DNA from: Massilia sp. Bi118
GTDB lineage: Bacteria > Pseudomonadota > Gammaproteobacteria > Burkholderiales > Burkholderiaceae_D
Reading direction: 5' to 3'
DNA: 64,000 bases
NCBI RefSeq assembly: GCF_918697865.1
Contig: NZ_CAKKMV010000001.1
Location: forward strand, 517,693-581,692
The notes beneath the pieces were generated by a model that was not told the DNA's origin, did not search any database, and saw only the letters and a program-made list of their open reading frames with translations. The position numbers and the translations under genes are program-made. This document shows, one piece after another, positions 1 through 7,638 of this stretch. The stretch's first letter is position 1, and every line of letters begins with the position of its first letter.

Positions 1-82
1 GGAAGTCCGCGAAATACCTTCATTGGATGATTCGTGCTCCGAGGCGAAATACCAGATTATACGGCAACCCGCAGGAAACAAA

Positions 83-116
83 AAAAGCGCCCCCTGCTAG
101 GCAGGGCGGCGCTTTT
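83..116 (-). terminator. Rho-independent terminator of the tonB-exb operon
   Basis: GC-rich inverted repeat (CCCTGC/GCAGGG extended by GCGCC/GGCGC, loop TAG, one bulged base). On the minus strand it is followed by a T-rich tract. It lies 27 bases past the stop of the TPR gene, so it fits as the end of the minus-strand operon. The first 80 bases of the window hold no gene I can support. Confidence 0.85.
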
Positions 117-142
117 CCGCTTAAGCGAGGCTAAGTCTGAAC

Positions 143-1372
143 TCAGGCTGCCGGCTTGTTGATTGCCATGATGAAGTAACGGGCCAGTTCGGCGGTACCT
201 TCCTTGCCGCCCACACCTTTCAGGGTGCTGATGGCCTGCGCCTTCTTGCCGGCCACGGCATAGGCTTCGCCCAGGTGCAGCTTGACTTCGTCCGGATACT
301 TCAGATCGCCGGCCTTGATGGCGGCTTCCATCATCTTCAGGCCCTTGTCGCTCTGGCCCGACTGGACCAGCGCGTAGCCCAGGGTAGCCAGGCCGTCGTG
401 GTCGCCGGCCTTGGTCATTTCGGCTTCGTCTGCAGCCAGGGTCTTGTTCTGCTCGGCCAGATTCTTCTCGGCCAGGTCCTTCAGGCGCTGGTGGCGGGCG
501 GCGTCCGGGCCGGTGCCCAGGGCGCCTGCCTTGTAGCCCTTGTCGATGACCTTGATGGCTTCGGCCGGTGCTCTTGCCTGCAGGACGAGCTGGGCCATTT
601 CCATGAACTCGCTCGGCTTCTTCATCAGGTTGTTGGCCAGTTTCAGGCGCCAGACGTCAACCGAGAGGCGGCTGGAGAAGTTAGGCTTGCCCTGCACGCG
701 GTTCAGCAGGTCGGTCCAGTAGCGCGCGCTCGGATAGTTGGCGGCCAGCTTCTCGATGGTGTTGACGTAGCCTGCCTTGTCGTTCTTCTTCAGCTGGATG
801 TTGGCCAGCATGCCCAGCATGTCTTCGCTCATCGCGCCGCGCTTCTCGGCGTTGCGCAGTTCGTTTTCAAGCGCGGTGACGTTGCCCTGCTTGTAATAGT
901 TTTGCATCAGGTAGGCGCGCAGTTTTGGATCGTCGCGCTCTTTGAGCTGCTTCTCGATCGCGGCGTTCGCCTTGCCCAGGTCGCCTGCGCGCATGTAGAT
1001 GCCGATCAGGCCTTCCGAGAACTGGGCTTTTTCCTGGCTCGACAGCTTGCCGGAGCCGATCAGGTACTCGAAGGACTTGGCGGCGGTGTCGTAATCGCCG
1101 GCAGCCGATGCGGCGCCTGCGCGGGTACGTTCGATCAGGTAGGTTTCATTCGCGGATTTGCCGCTGACGCTGTCGAGTTGACGCAGCTTGTTCAGGGCAT
1201 CTTTGTTCTTGCCCGACTTCATCAGTTGCTGCGCTTCCTGCAGCGGCTTGCCGATTTCCGGGCGGACAGTTTCGGCGGCGTAAGCGGGGGCCAGGCCAAC
1301 AACCGGAACAGCGGCGGTAAAGCCGAGGGCGGCGAAGGCAAGGCTGAGGTGTGCGAGGCGGAACTTGATCAT
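143..1372 (-). CDS. Secreted tetratricopeptide-repeat protein of the TonB operon
   Basis: The product is 409 residues. It opens with a typical signal peptide (basic start, hydrophobic run at about 6-28, cleavage near AYA-AE at 32), so it should act in the periplasm. The rest is alpha-helical and Ala/Lys/Glu-rich with TPR-like helix pairs, for example around 45-110 and 310-390. I chose the ATG at 1372, preceded by GAAAGAA, because the signal peptide starts there; an in-frame ATG 21 codons earlier would bury it. It is the last gene of tonB-exbB-exbD-exbD, 69 bases after exbD. TPR proteins next to TonB systems are thought to scaffold or modulate the complex, but no specific function is shown here. 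Confidence 0.85.
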   Translation of the reverse strand: MIKFRLAHLSLAFAALGFTAAVPVVGLAPAYAAETVRPEIGKPLQEAQQLMKSGKNKDALNKLRQLDSVSGKSANETYLIERTRAGAASAAGDYDTAAKSFEYLIGSGKLSSQEKAQFSEGLIGIYMRAGDLGKANAAIEKQLKERDDPKLRAYLMQNYYKQGNVTALENELRNAEKRGAMSEDMLGMLANIQLKKNDKAGYVNTIEKLAANYPSARYWTDLLNRVQGKPNFSSRLSVDVWRLKLANNLMKKPSEFMEMAQLVLQARAPAEAIKVIDKGYKAGALGTGPDAARHQRLKDLAEKNLAEQNKTLAADEAEMTKAGDHDGLATLGYALVQSGQSDKGLKMMEAAIKAGDLKYPDEVKLHLGEAYAVAGKKAQAISTLKGVGGKEGTAELARYFIMAINKPAA

Positions 1373-1441
1373 TATCGGAATTCTTTCTTCAAAATAGACA
1401 CGGCAGGGAATCCCTGCCGTGTTCATTATAGCCAAAGCTAA

Positions 1442-1873
1442 TTACTGGAACTGTTCGTTACCGACCATACCGATCTTGGTCACGCCCAGACGCTGGGCCG
1501 AAGCCATCACGCCTGCCACGACCTTGTATTCGACCAGTTTGTTCGGACGCAGGTGCACTTCCGGCTGATCAGCCTGGGCCGCCACGGCGGACAGCTTCGA
1601 TTCAAGAGTGGCGCGATCGGGGACGGGGACGTTATCCCAGAGGATAGTGCCGTCGAAGTCCACGTCGATCGTGATCACTACGGGTTCCTTGGTCGGCGGC
1701 GGCGGATTGCCAACCGGCATGTTCAAGTTGACCGAGTGATTCTGCTTCGGAATGGTGATGATCATCATGATGATCAGCACCAGCATGACGTCAATCAGCG
1801 GCGTCATGTTCATTTCCATCATCGGTTCCGGATCTGCTCCTTTAGCTCCGGAAGAACCAACGCTCATAGACAT
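1442..1873 (-). CDS. exbD: ExbD-family biopolymer transporter, second copy
   Basis: The product is 143 residues with the ExbD/TolR plan: a short cytoplasmic tail, one membrane helix (about 24-43) and a periplasmic domain. The conserved membrane aspartate is in the MTPLIDVMLVL motif at the start of the helix. ExbD works with ExbB to harness proton-motive force for TonB. The start at 1873 has AGGAAA eight bases upstream; the codons before it lack a better site. It follows the other exbD by 81 bases. A short Pro stretch (NPPPPTKEP) follows the helix. The two ExbD proteins share the N-terminal MSMSVGS but differ elsewhere, so they are diverged paralogues rather than a recent duplication. Confidence 0.93.
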   Translation of the reverse strand: MSMSVGSSGAKGADPEPMMEMNMTPLIDVMLVLIIMMIITIPKQNHSVNLNMPVGNPPPPTKEPVVITIDVDFDGTILWDNVPVPDRATLESKLSAVAAQADQPEVHLRPNKLVEYKVVAGVMASAQRLGVTKIGMVGNEQFQ

Positions 1874-1954
1874 GGTGTTTCCTTTCAAATCTTGGGGATC
1901 CGCCCGATGCCGGCAATACCGGCATCGAGCGGAAGGGTTGGGCCTTTGTCAGGT

Positions 1955-2383
1955 TTAACCCTTGTCAGGCGGTTCAGTGATGAAACCGACCTTCTGAACC
2001 CCGGCACGCTGGGCCGTGTACAGCACCTTGCCGATGAATTCGTAGCGGGTTTGCTGGTCGCCACGAATCTTCACTTCCGGCTGCGGGACCTTCACCGATT
2101 CCTTGCTCAGGAAATCGAACAGCTCATCGGTGTTGGCCAGGCGCTTCTGGTTCCAGTACATTTCGCCATCTTTGTTGACGACAATGTTCACGTCTTCCGG
2201 CGTGGTTTTAACAACCTGGTTGGTCTCGATCGGCAGGTTAATCTTCTGCAGGTGGAGGACGACCGGGCTGGTGATCAGGAAGATGATCAGGAGAACCAAC
2301 ATGATGTCCACGAGGGGCGTCGTGTTGATCTCCGACATCACGGTATCTTCATCTCCGCTATCGGAGCCGACACTCATCGACAT
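1955..2383 (-). CDS. exbD: ExbD-family biopolymer transporter, first copy
   Basis: The product is 142 residues. It has a cytoplasmic tail, a membrane helix at about 22-42 with the conserved Asp in NTTPLVDIMLVLL, then a periplasmic ExbD/TolR domain. It starts three bases after the exbB stop, so the two are translationally close. Tandem exbD genes behind exbB are known from Xanthomonas, where the second copy serves particular substrates; whether that holds here is inference. Confidence 0.94.
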   Translation of the reverse strand: MSMSVGSDSGDEDTVMSEINTTPLVDIMLVLLIIFLITSPVVLHLQKINLPIETNQVVKTTPEDVNIVVNKDGEMYWNQKRLANTDELFDFLSKESVKVPQPEVKIRGDQQTRYEFIGKVLYTAQRAGVQKVGFITEPPDKG

Positions 2384-2386
2384 GGT

Positions 2387-3304
2387 TTAACCAACCTTTT
2401 TAGTACCAGCTGCGCGGGCAGCTTCCGAGGTGTGCATGGCGCCCGAGATCAGGACCGAGTGCACGTCGGCGCTGAACGAACGGACGTCTTCCATTGCGGT
2501 CTTGTTACGACGGACCAGCCAGTTGTAGCCCAGAACGGCCGGAACTGCAACGAACAGACCGAATGCGGTCATGATCAGTGCTTCACCCACCGGACCTGCA
2601 ACCTTGTCGATCGATGCGTTACCCGACATACCGATACCGATCAGCGCGTTGTAAATACCCCAGACGGTACCGAACAGACCGATGAACGGTGCGGTCGAGC
2701 CGACGGTTGCCAGGAACGACAGGCCATCTTGCAGACGCGACTGGACTTTGTCCACGGCGCGCTGGATCTGCATGGTGGTCCAGGTCGACAGGTCGATCTG
2801 CTCGAGCAGGGCGCCGTCGTGGTGCTGGGTTGCCTTGGTGCCGGTTTCAGCGATGAAGCGGAACGGCGAGCCATTCGACAGTTGAGCCGAGCCAGCAGCG
2901 ATCGACGGTGCTTTCCAGAACTTCTGGTTGGTTTCCTTCGACTGCTTGAAGATCTTCATCTGGTCCAGCAGCTTGGTGATGATGATGTACCACGAACCCA
3001 TCGACATCAGGGCCAGGATGATCAGGGTGCCGCGCGACACGACGCCGCCAGCCCAGACGGCTTCGAAGCCGTACGGATTCTCGACTTCTTCGGTCTTGCC
3101 AGCTGCGGCCGGAGCGGCTGCTGCCGGTGCTGCAGCGTCGGCTGCCGGCGCTGCTGCAGGTGCAGCTGCGTCAGCGGCCGGGGCGCTTGCCGCTGCCGAT
3201 GCCGGGGCGTCGGCGAAGGCCGGTGCCGACACCAGTGCCGAAGCGGCCGTAACCGAGAACAGGACAGCCGCCAGCAGAGCGGACAAACGGGTATTCTTAA
3301 ACAT
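2387..3304 (-). CDS. exbB: ExbB-family proton channel subunit (MotA/TolQ/ExbB)
   Basis: The product is 305 residues. It has a signal-like first segment (1-31) followed by a long Ala/Pro low-complexity stretch (about 32-70), then the TolQ/ExbB core. The first core membrane helix is near 88-108. Two more helices form the conserved domain around 205-275, with the typical GTVWGIYNALIGIG and PVGEALIMTAFGLFVAVPAVL signatures. ExbB forms the pentameric channel around ExbD in the inner membrane and energises TonB. GGAGG lies four bases before the start, a strong site. The N-terminal signal plus periplasmic Ala/Pro arm is an extension over the E. coli protein, as in many betaproteobacterial ExbB proteins. 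Confidence 0.95.
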   Translation of the reverse strand: MFKNTRLSALLAAVLFSVTAASALVSAPAFADAPASAAASAPAADAAAPAAAPAADAAAPAAAAPAAAGKTEEVENPYGFEAVWAGGVVSRGTLIILALMSMGSWYIIITKLLDQMKIFKQSKETNQKFWKAPSIAAGSAQLSNGSPFRFIAETGTKATQHHDGALLEQIDLSTWTTMQIQRAVDKVQSRLQDGLSFLATVGSTAPFIGLFGTVWGIYNALIGIGMSGNASIDKVAGPVGEALIMTAFGLFVAVPAVLGYNWLVRRNKTAMEDVRSFSADVHSVLISGAMHTSEAARAAGTKKVG

Positions 3305-3388
3305 GCTTCCTCCAAAAATTTAAAATGAACTGTTCGCTGAACAGATGACAACGAAAATCACAATTTGAGACGATCCTGCTGCCTCGGG

Positions 3389-4051
3389 TTAGTCCAGCGT
3401 CCAGACGTACTGCACAGGCTGCGAGGATTCTACCGCTTGGCCGTTCTCAGTTGCCGCTTTGAATCGGCATTTGCTCAAGGCTGCCATTGCTGCCTTGTCC
3501 AGGTCTCGGAAGCCGCTCGATTTCTGAATCGAAGCTCCCTGCACCGAACCGTCTGCTGCGATCTTGAACAGGATGGTCGAAACACCTGTTTCTTCGTTAC
3601 GCAGCGACGATTTCGGGTACTCCGGTTTCGAACACGTATTGAAATCCACCACTGCTGCAGTCCGTGCCGGGCCTTTCGGTGCGGCGGGTGCCGGTGGCGC
3701 CGGAGGCGCTGGCGGCGTGCGGTTGAGTTCAGTAGTCGCAGGCTTTGCCTGCGTCGTGTTAGCGATCACATTCTGTTGCGGCGGTGGCGTCTGCACCTGC
3801 ACTTCGACCGGCGGGATGAATGGAGGCGGCGGGGCCTTCATTTCCGGCGGCGGAGGCGGGGGCGGCGTTTCCGGCGGTGGCGGCGGTTTCACGTCTTCGA
3901 CAATCTTGGTTTCCACTGCCTCGGCCATCTTGGTGACCATCCGCTTACCGAGACCAGTAACGATCCCGTAAGCAACGATCAGGTGCAAGACGATGACAAT
4001 GGCGATACCAGTGACGTTTTTCCCGGGGTTCTTCTCGTGCGAAAAATTCAT
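3389..4051 (-). CDS. tonB: TonB energy transducer
   Basis: The product is 220 residues. It has a single membrane anchor (about 13-33), a Pro-rich periplasmic spacer (about 50-125, with runs of Pro and Pro-Glu-Thr), and a C-terminal TonB domain (about 135-220) containing the SLRNEETG and QKSSGFRDLDKAA region. TonB spans the periplasm and transmits ExbBD energy to outer-membrane receptors for siderophores, haem or carbohydrates. First gene of the operon; exbB follows after 84 bases. The start has GGAG and AGG nearby. No receptor gene lies in the window, so the substrate cannot be guessed. Confidence 0.95.
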   Translation of the reverse strand: MNFSHEKNPGKNVTGIAIVIVLHLIVAYGIVTGLGKRMVTKMAEAVETKIVEDVKPPPPPETPPPPPPPEMKAPPPPFIPPVEVQVQTPPPQQNVIANTTQAKPATTELNRTPPAPPAPPAPAAPKGPARTAAVVDFNTCSKPEYPKSSLRNEETGVSTILFKIAADGSVQGASIQKSSGFRDLDKAAMAALSKCRFKAATENGQAVESSQPVQYVWTLD

Positions 4052-4559
4052 CCTGCTTTCTCCAATACCAACCTTTTTTGTTGCTACTTAAACCCACAAA
4101 ACACGACAAAAAGCTCAGAGCCGCATCCGGGACATCGGCGAATTATACCTACGAATTCTTTTTTGCACATACATTTTTATACCTTCAAAGAGGGGCTAAC
4201 TGCCTGTAAAACCAAGCAAACAAGCTCATCAGTTATGAGGGTCCGTAGGGTGCATGATGCGGAATGTACTTAGTTATTTTGCAACATTAATGATCACCCT
4301 TTCTTGATGTGTAGAAGATGAGGCTGGTTTACGCATTTCGCCAAATTTTCGATGCTGCTTTTGCCAGCTGGCAAATATCATATGATCGATTCGTGGCGTT
4401 TCTGCAAACTATAGCCAGATTCATCAAGGTGGGGCGTACTGTTGAAACGACTTCTCCCTTGTGGTAAGGGGAACAGTCATAAGAGGCACTTATGTGCAGA
4501 CACCTCTTTGATATGGCTCAGCAGCCACGGAGAAAATTTTTTGCGTTGACACAGAAAAA
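4052..4559. other. Intergenic region upstream of tonB
   Basis: About 500 AT-richer bases between divergent reading directions of transcription units. It holds the tonB promoter (near 4142-4147), a perfect 16-base palindrome at 4360-4375, and several small stem-loops between about 4447 and 4530 (for example CCCTT/AAGGG and AAGAGG/CCTCTT). I see no convincing reading frame and no clear Fur box. Confidence 0.6.
4142..4147 (-). promoter_or_regulatory. Probable -10 element of the tonB operon
   Basis: On the minus strand the hexamer is a perfect TATAAT. The -35 region about 16-17 bases upstream (TGTGCA) matches consensus poorly, which suggests an activator or an unusual promoter. It would give a leader of about 85 bases before the tonB ATG. 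Confidence 0.45.
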
Positions 4560-4584
4560 AAGCCTGCTCTTAAAGAGCAGGCTT
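4560..4584 (-). terminator. Rho-independent terminator after spoVR
   Basis: Perfect 10-bp stem (AAGCCTGCTC/GAGCAGGCTT) with loop TTAAA, followed on the minus strand by seven T residues. It lies 26 bases past the spoVR stop. Confidence 0.92.
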
Positions 4585-4609
4585 GTTGGCGCGACGCCGT
4601 CAGCGGCGT

Positions 4610-6136
4610 TCAATAGCGGGCGCGCTTCTCGCGGCGGCATTCGAGGCTGCTGACCACGCGGCCGGAGGGGTCCACCGTTTCAAGGCGGACGTCGAAGCCC
4701 CAGAGCCGGGCCACGTGCTTGAGCACTTCATGCGCCTGCTGGTTCAGCGGACGGCGCTGGAACTGGGTATGGCGCAGGGTCAGGGCGCGGTCGTCGCGGG
4801 TGTTGACCTGCCAGACCTGGATATTCGGCTCGCGGTTGCCCAGGTTGTACTGCTCGGCCAGCTGCTGGCGCACGTAGCGGTAGCCCTGCTCGTCGTGGAT
4901 AGCCGAAATCGTCAGCTTGTCGCTGCGGTCGTCGTCCAGCACGGCAAAGAAGTGGAAGTCGCGGATCAGTTTGGGCGACAGGTACTGGGCCACGAAGCTC
5001 TCGTCCTTGAAATTGCGCATCGCAAAGTCGAGGGTCTTGATCCAGTCGCTGCCGGCAATGTCCGGGAACCAGGCGCGGTCCTCATCCGTCGGGTCTTCGC
5101 AGATCCGCTTGATGTCGGTCATCATCGCGAAGCCGAGCGCATAGGGATTGATCCCATTGTAATAAGGACTGGTCGCGGCCGGCTGGAAGACCACGTTGGT
5201 ATGGCTCTGCAGGAACTCGAGCATGAAGCCGTCGCCGACGATCCCCTCTTTATATAGTTCCTGCAGGATGGTGTAGTGCCAGAAGGTAGCCCAGCCCTCA
5301 TTCATGACCTGGGTCTGGCGCTGCGGGTAGAAGTATTGGGAGATCTTGCGCGTGATGCGCACCAGCTCGCGCTGCCAGGGTTCCAGCAACGGGGCGTACT
5401 TCTCGATGAAGTAGAGCAGGTTTTCCTCGGGCTCGGGCGGGAAGCGCATCGGGGCGGCATCGCGCTGGGCCTCTTCGCGCCGCGGCAGGGTGCGCCAGAT
5501 CTCGTTCACCTGCGACTGCGCGTATTCTTCGCGTTCTTTCTGGCGGTTCTGTTCCTGGGCGACCGACAGCTTGGCCGGGCGCTTGTAGCGGTCCACGCCA
5601 TAGTTCTGGATCGCATGGCAGGAATCGAGCAGTTCCTCGACGGCGTCGATGCCGTGCCGCTGCTCGCATTCGGCAATATAGTTCTTGGCAAAGACCATGT
5701 AGTCGACGATGGCGTCGGCGTCGGTCCAGGTGCGGAACAGGTAATTGCCCTTGAAGAAGGAGTTATGGCCGTAGGCCGCGTGCGCGATCACCAGGGCCTG
5801 CATCGTCAGGCTGTTTTCCTCCATCAGGTAGGCGATGCAGGGATTGGAGTTGATCACGATCTCGTAGGCCAGTCCCATCTGGCCGCGGCGGTAGCTCTTT
5901 TCCGTGCTCAGGAAATGCTTGCCGAAGGACCAGTGGTTGTACGAGACCGGCATGCCCACCGAGGTGTAGGCATCCATCATCTGTTCGGCGGTGATGATTT
6001 CGAGCTGGTTGGGGTAGGTGTCCAGGCCGAACTTCCTGGCCACCCGGCGGATTTCCTCGTGCGCCTGCTCGATCAGGTCGAAGGTCCACTCCGACTGGTC
6101 AGGCAAGGCGCGCGGGTTTTTCGGATCTCTTGGCAT
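4610..6136 (-). CDS. SpoVR-family protein (YcgB-like)
   Basis: The product is 508 residues, the usual length of the SpoVR/YcgB family over its whole span. Recognisable stretches include the N-terminal HEEIRRVARKFGLDTYPNQ, the YNHWSFGK region, and the central MNEGWATFWHYTI motif with conserved His residues. The biochemical role is unknown; in Bacillus SpoVR affects spore cortex, and in enterobacteria ycgB belongs to the RpoS stress regulon. It starts 13 bases after yeaH, with GAGG seven bases before the ATG, so it is co-transcribed with yeaH and probably prkA. The three-gene set is widely conserved in non-sporulating proteobacteria. Confidence 0.93.
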   Translation of the reverse strand: MPRDPKNPRALPDQSEWTFDLIEQAHEEIRRVARKFGLDTYPNQLEIITAEQMMDAYTSVGMPVSYNHWSFGKHFLSTEKSYRRGQMGLAYEIVINSNPCIAYLMEENSLTMQALVIAHAAYGHNSFFKGNYLFRTWTDADAIVDYMVFAKNYIAECEQRHGIDAVEELLDSCHAIQNYGVDRYKRPAKLSVAQEQNRQKEREEYAQSQVNEIWRTLPRREEAQRDAAPMRFPPEPEENLLYFIEKYAPLLEPWQRELVRITRKISQYFYPQRQTQVMNEGWATFWHYTILQELYKEGIVGDGFMLEFLQSHTNVVFQPAATSPYYNGINPYALGFAMMTDIKRICEDPTDEDRAWFPDIAGSDWIKTLDFAMRNFKDESFVAQYLSPKLIRDFHFFAVLDDDRSDKLTISAIHDEQGYRYVRQQLAEQYNLGNREPNIQVWQVNTRDDRALTLRHTQFQRRPLNQQAHEVLKHVARLWGFDVRLETVDPSGRVVSSLECRREKRARY

Positions 6137-6149
6137 GAGCGGGCCTCGT

Positions 6150-7421
6150 CTACTTGGGCTGCTTCTTGAACAATTCGCGGAACACCGGATAGATGTCGGC
6201 CGGCGTCACGATCTTCTGCATCGCGAAGTTCGCATGCGTGGTCGCGACCTCGGAATACTGCTCCCACAGGTTTTGCGGAGGGCCGTCCGTGATCTCGACA
6301 TAGGTGTAGTACTGCACCCGCGGCATGATGGCATTGGTCAGGATCTGTTTGCACAGGACCGAATCGTTGTCCCAGTTGTCGCCGTCGGAGGCCTGGGCCA
6401 CGTAGCTGTTCCAGTCGCCGCTGCTGTAGCGCTCGCTGATCACCTTGCTCAGCAGATGCAGCGCCGAGGACACCACGGTGCCGCCGGATTCGCGCGAGTG
6501 GAAGAAATCGTTCTCGTCGACCTCGGCCGCAGCGGTGTGGTGGCGGATGAAGACCACGTCGATCTTCTCGTACACGCGCTTGAGGAAGAGGTAGAGCAGG
6601 ATGAAGAAGCGCTTGGCCGTGTCCTTGCGGCTCTCGTCCATGGAGCCGGACACGTCCATGATGCAGAACATCACGGCCGCGGTCGAGGGCTTCGGGATCT
6701 TGATCCGGTTGCTGTAGCGCAGGTCGATCGGATCGATGAAGGGAATCGCCAGCAGCCGCGTGTGCAGGGCATGGATCTTGTGCTTCAGTTCGAGCACGCG
6801 CGGGTCGTCGGGATCAAAGCCGAGCGCCTTGATTTCCTCGAGCTCTTCTTCGAGTTTCGCCAGGGTTTTCTTGCTGGGGCCGCCGACCGCGATGCGCCGG
6901 CCGAGCGCGCCGCGCAGCGAGCGCAGCACGTGGATGTTCGAGGGCGTACCGGAGATGTTGTAGCCGGCGCGCTGGTTCTTGAATTCGACGACCTGGGTCA
7001 GCTGCGTCTTGACCATGTTCGGCAGCTCGAGGTCCTCGAAGAAGTAATTCATGAATTCTTCGCGGCTCAGTTCGAAGATGAAGTCATCCTCGGTGGTCTG
7101 CTCGCTGTTGCCGGCACGGCCGCGGCCGCTGCCGCCACCGCCGCCGCGCGGACGGTTGATCTGGTCGCCTTTCTGGTATTCGGTGTTGCCGGGGTTGACG
7201 ACTTCCCAGACACCCCCGTGGGCGTGCCCGAAATGCGGCTCGCTCACATCCTTGACGGGGATCGAGACCTTTTCGCCATTTTCGATGTCGGTGATCGAGC
7301 GACCCTTGATCGCCCGGCCGACCGCATCCTTGATCTGCGCCTTGTAGCGGCGCAAGAAGCGTTCGCGGTTGACCGCAGACTTGTTCTTGCCCTGCAAGCG
7401 TCGGTCGATGAGGTAAGTCAA
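6150..7421 (-). CDS. yeaH: DUF444 protein with von Willebrand A fold (YeaH-like)
   Basis: The product is 423 residues. The C-terminal half has a von Willebrand factor A domain with a metal-ion site motif DVSGSM (about 256-261). Ahead of it is a Gly/Arg-rich linker (about 90-105). I chose a TTG start at 7421: it lies six bases after a strong AGGAGG and gives an N-terminus (MTYLIDRRL) that lines up with E. coli YeaH as I remember it. A TTG six codons upstream would place the ribosome site inside the gene. YeaH is the usual partner of the PrkA kinase (YeaG) and is linked to nitrogen-starvation and stationary-phase responses. It is 217 bases downstream of prkA, with a large inverted repeat between. 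Confidence 0.93.
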   Translation of the reverse strand: MTYLIDRRLQGKNKSAVNRERFLRRYKAQIKDAVGRAIKGRSITDIENGEKVSIPVKDVSEPHFGHAHGGVWEVVNPGNTEYQKGDQINRPRGGGGGSGRGRAGNSEQTTEDDFIFELSREEFMNYFFEDLELPNMVKTQLTQVVEFKNQRAGYNISGTPSNIHVLRSLRGALGRRIAVGGPSKKTLAKLEEELEEIKALGFDPDDPRVLELKHKIHALHTRLLAIPFIDPIDLRYSNRIKIPKPSTAAVMFCIMDVSGSMDESRKDTAKRFFILLYLFLKRVYEKIDVVFIRHHTAAAEVDENDFFHSRESGGTVVSSALHLLSKVISERYSSGDWNSYVAQASDGDNWDNDSVLCKQILTNAIMPRVQYYTYVEITDGPPQNLWEQYSEVATTHANFAMQKIVTPADIYPVFRELFKKQPK

Positions 7422-7481
7422 AACAGGCCTCCTGCTCAAATTCGCGGCGGGCCGGAAACTAACCGGTACCCTATATTAACG

Positions 7482-7628
7482 CGCTTTGGGTAGGGGCGTG
7501 ATAAACCTGCTGCGCGTCGCCCAGGCGGCCTGCGATGCTCGCCGTACCGTAGTACGGCTGCGCTTCTCGGCCACCTGGACTTCCGCTCGCTACGGTTTCT
7601 CAAGCCCCTGTGACGCTAACTCAAAGCG
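7482..7628. repeat. Nested inverted repeat between prkA and yeaH
   Basis: Several concentric arms: CGCTTTG/CAAAGCG (outer), GGGGC/GCCCC, AGGCGGCC/GGCCACCT and a core GCCGTAC-CGTA-GTACGGC. The folded RNA would sit between two co-oriented genes of one unit. A related element with a similar TCGCCGTAC...GTAC core occurs at 35647-35749. Confidence 0.7.
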
Positions 7629-7638
7629 TGCAAGTCTC

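Noticed and set aside
1553..3328. A 591-codon open frame on the plus strand
   Set aside because: Antisense to exbB and both exbD genes; composition is typical of a GC-driven shadow.
4052..4340. Fur box upstream of tonB
   Set aside because: The best stretch (around ATTAATGATC) has too few matches to the 19-base Fur consensus to claim it.
7422..7439. TTG start of yeaH six codons upstream
   Set aside because: It would place the strong AGGAGG inside the gene; the TTG at 7421 is correctly spaced and matches the family N-terminus.
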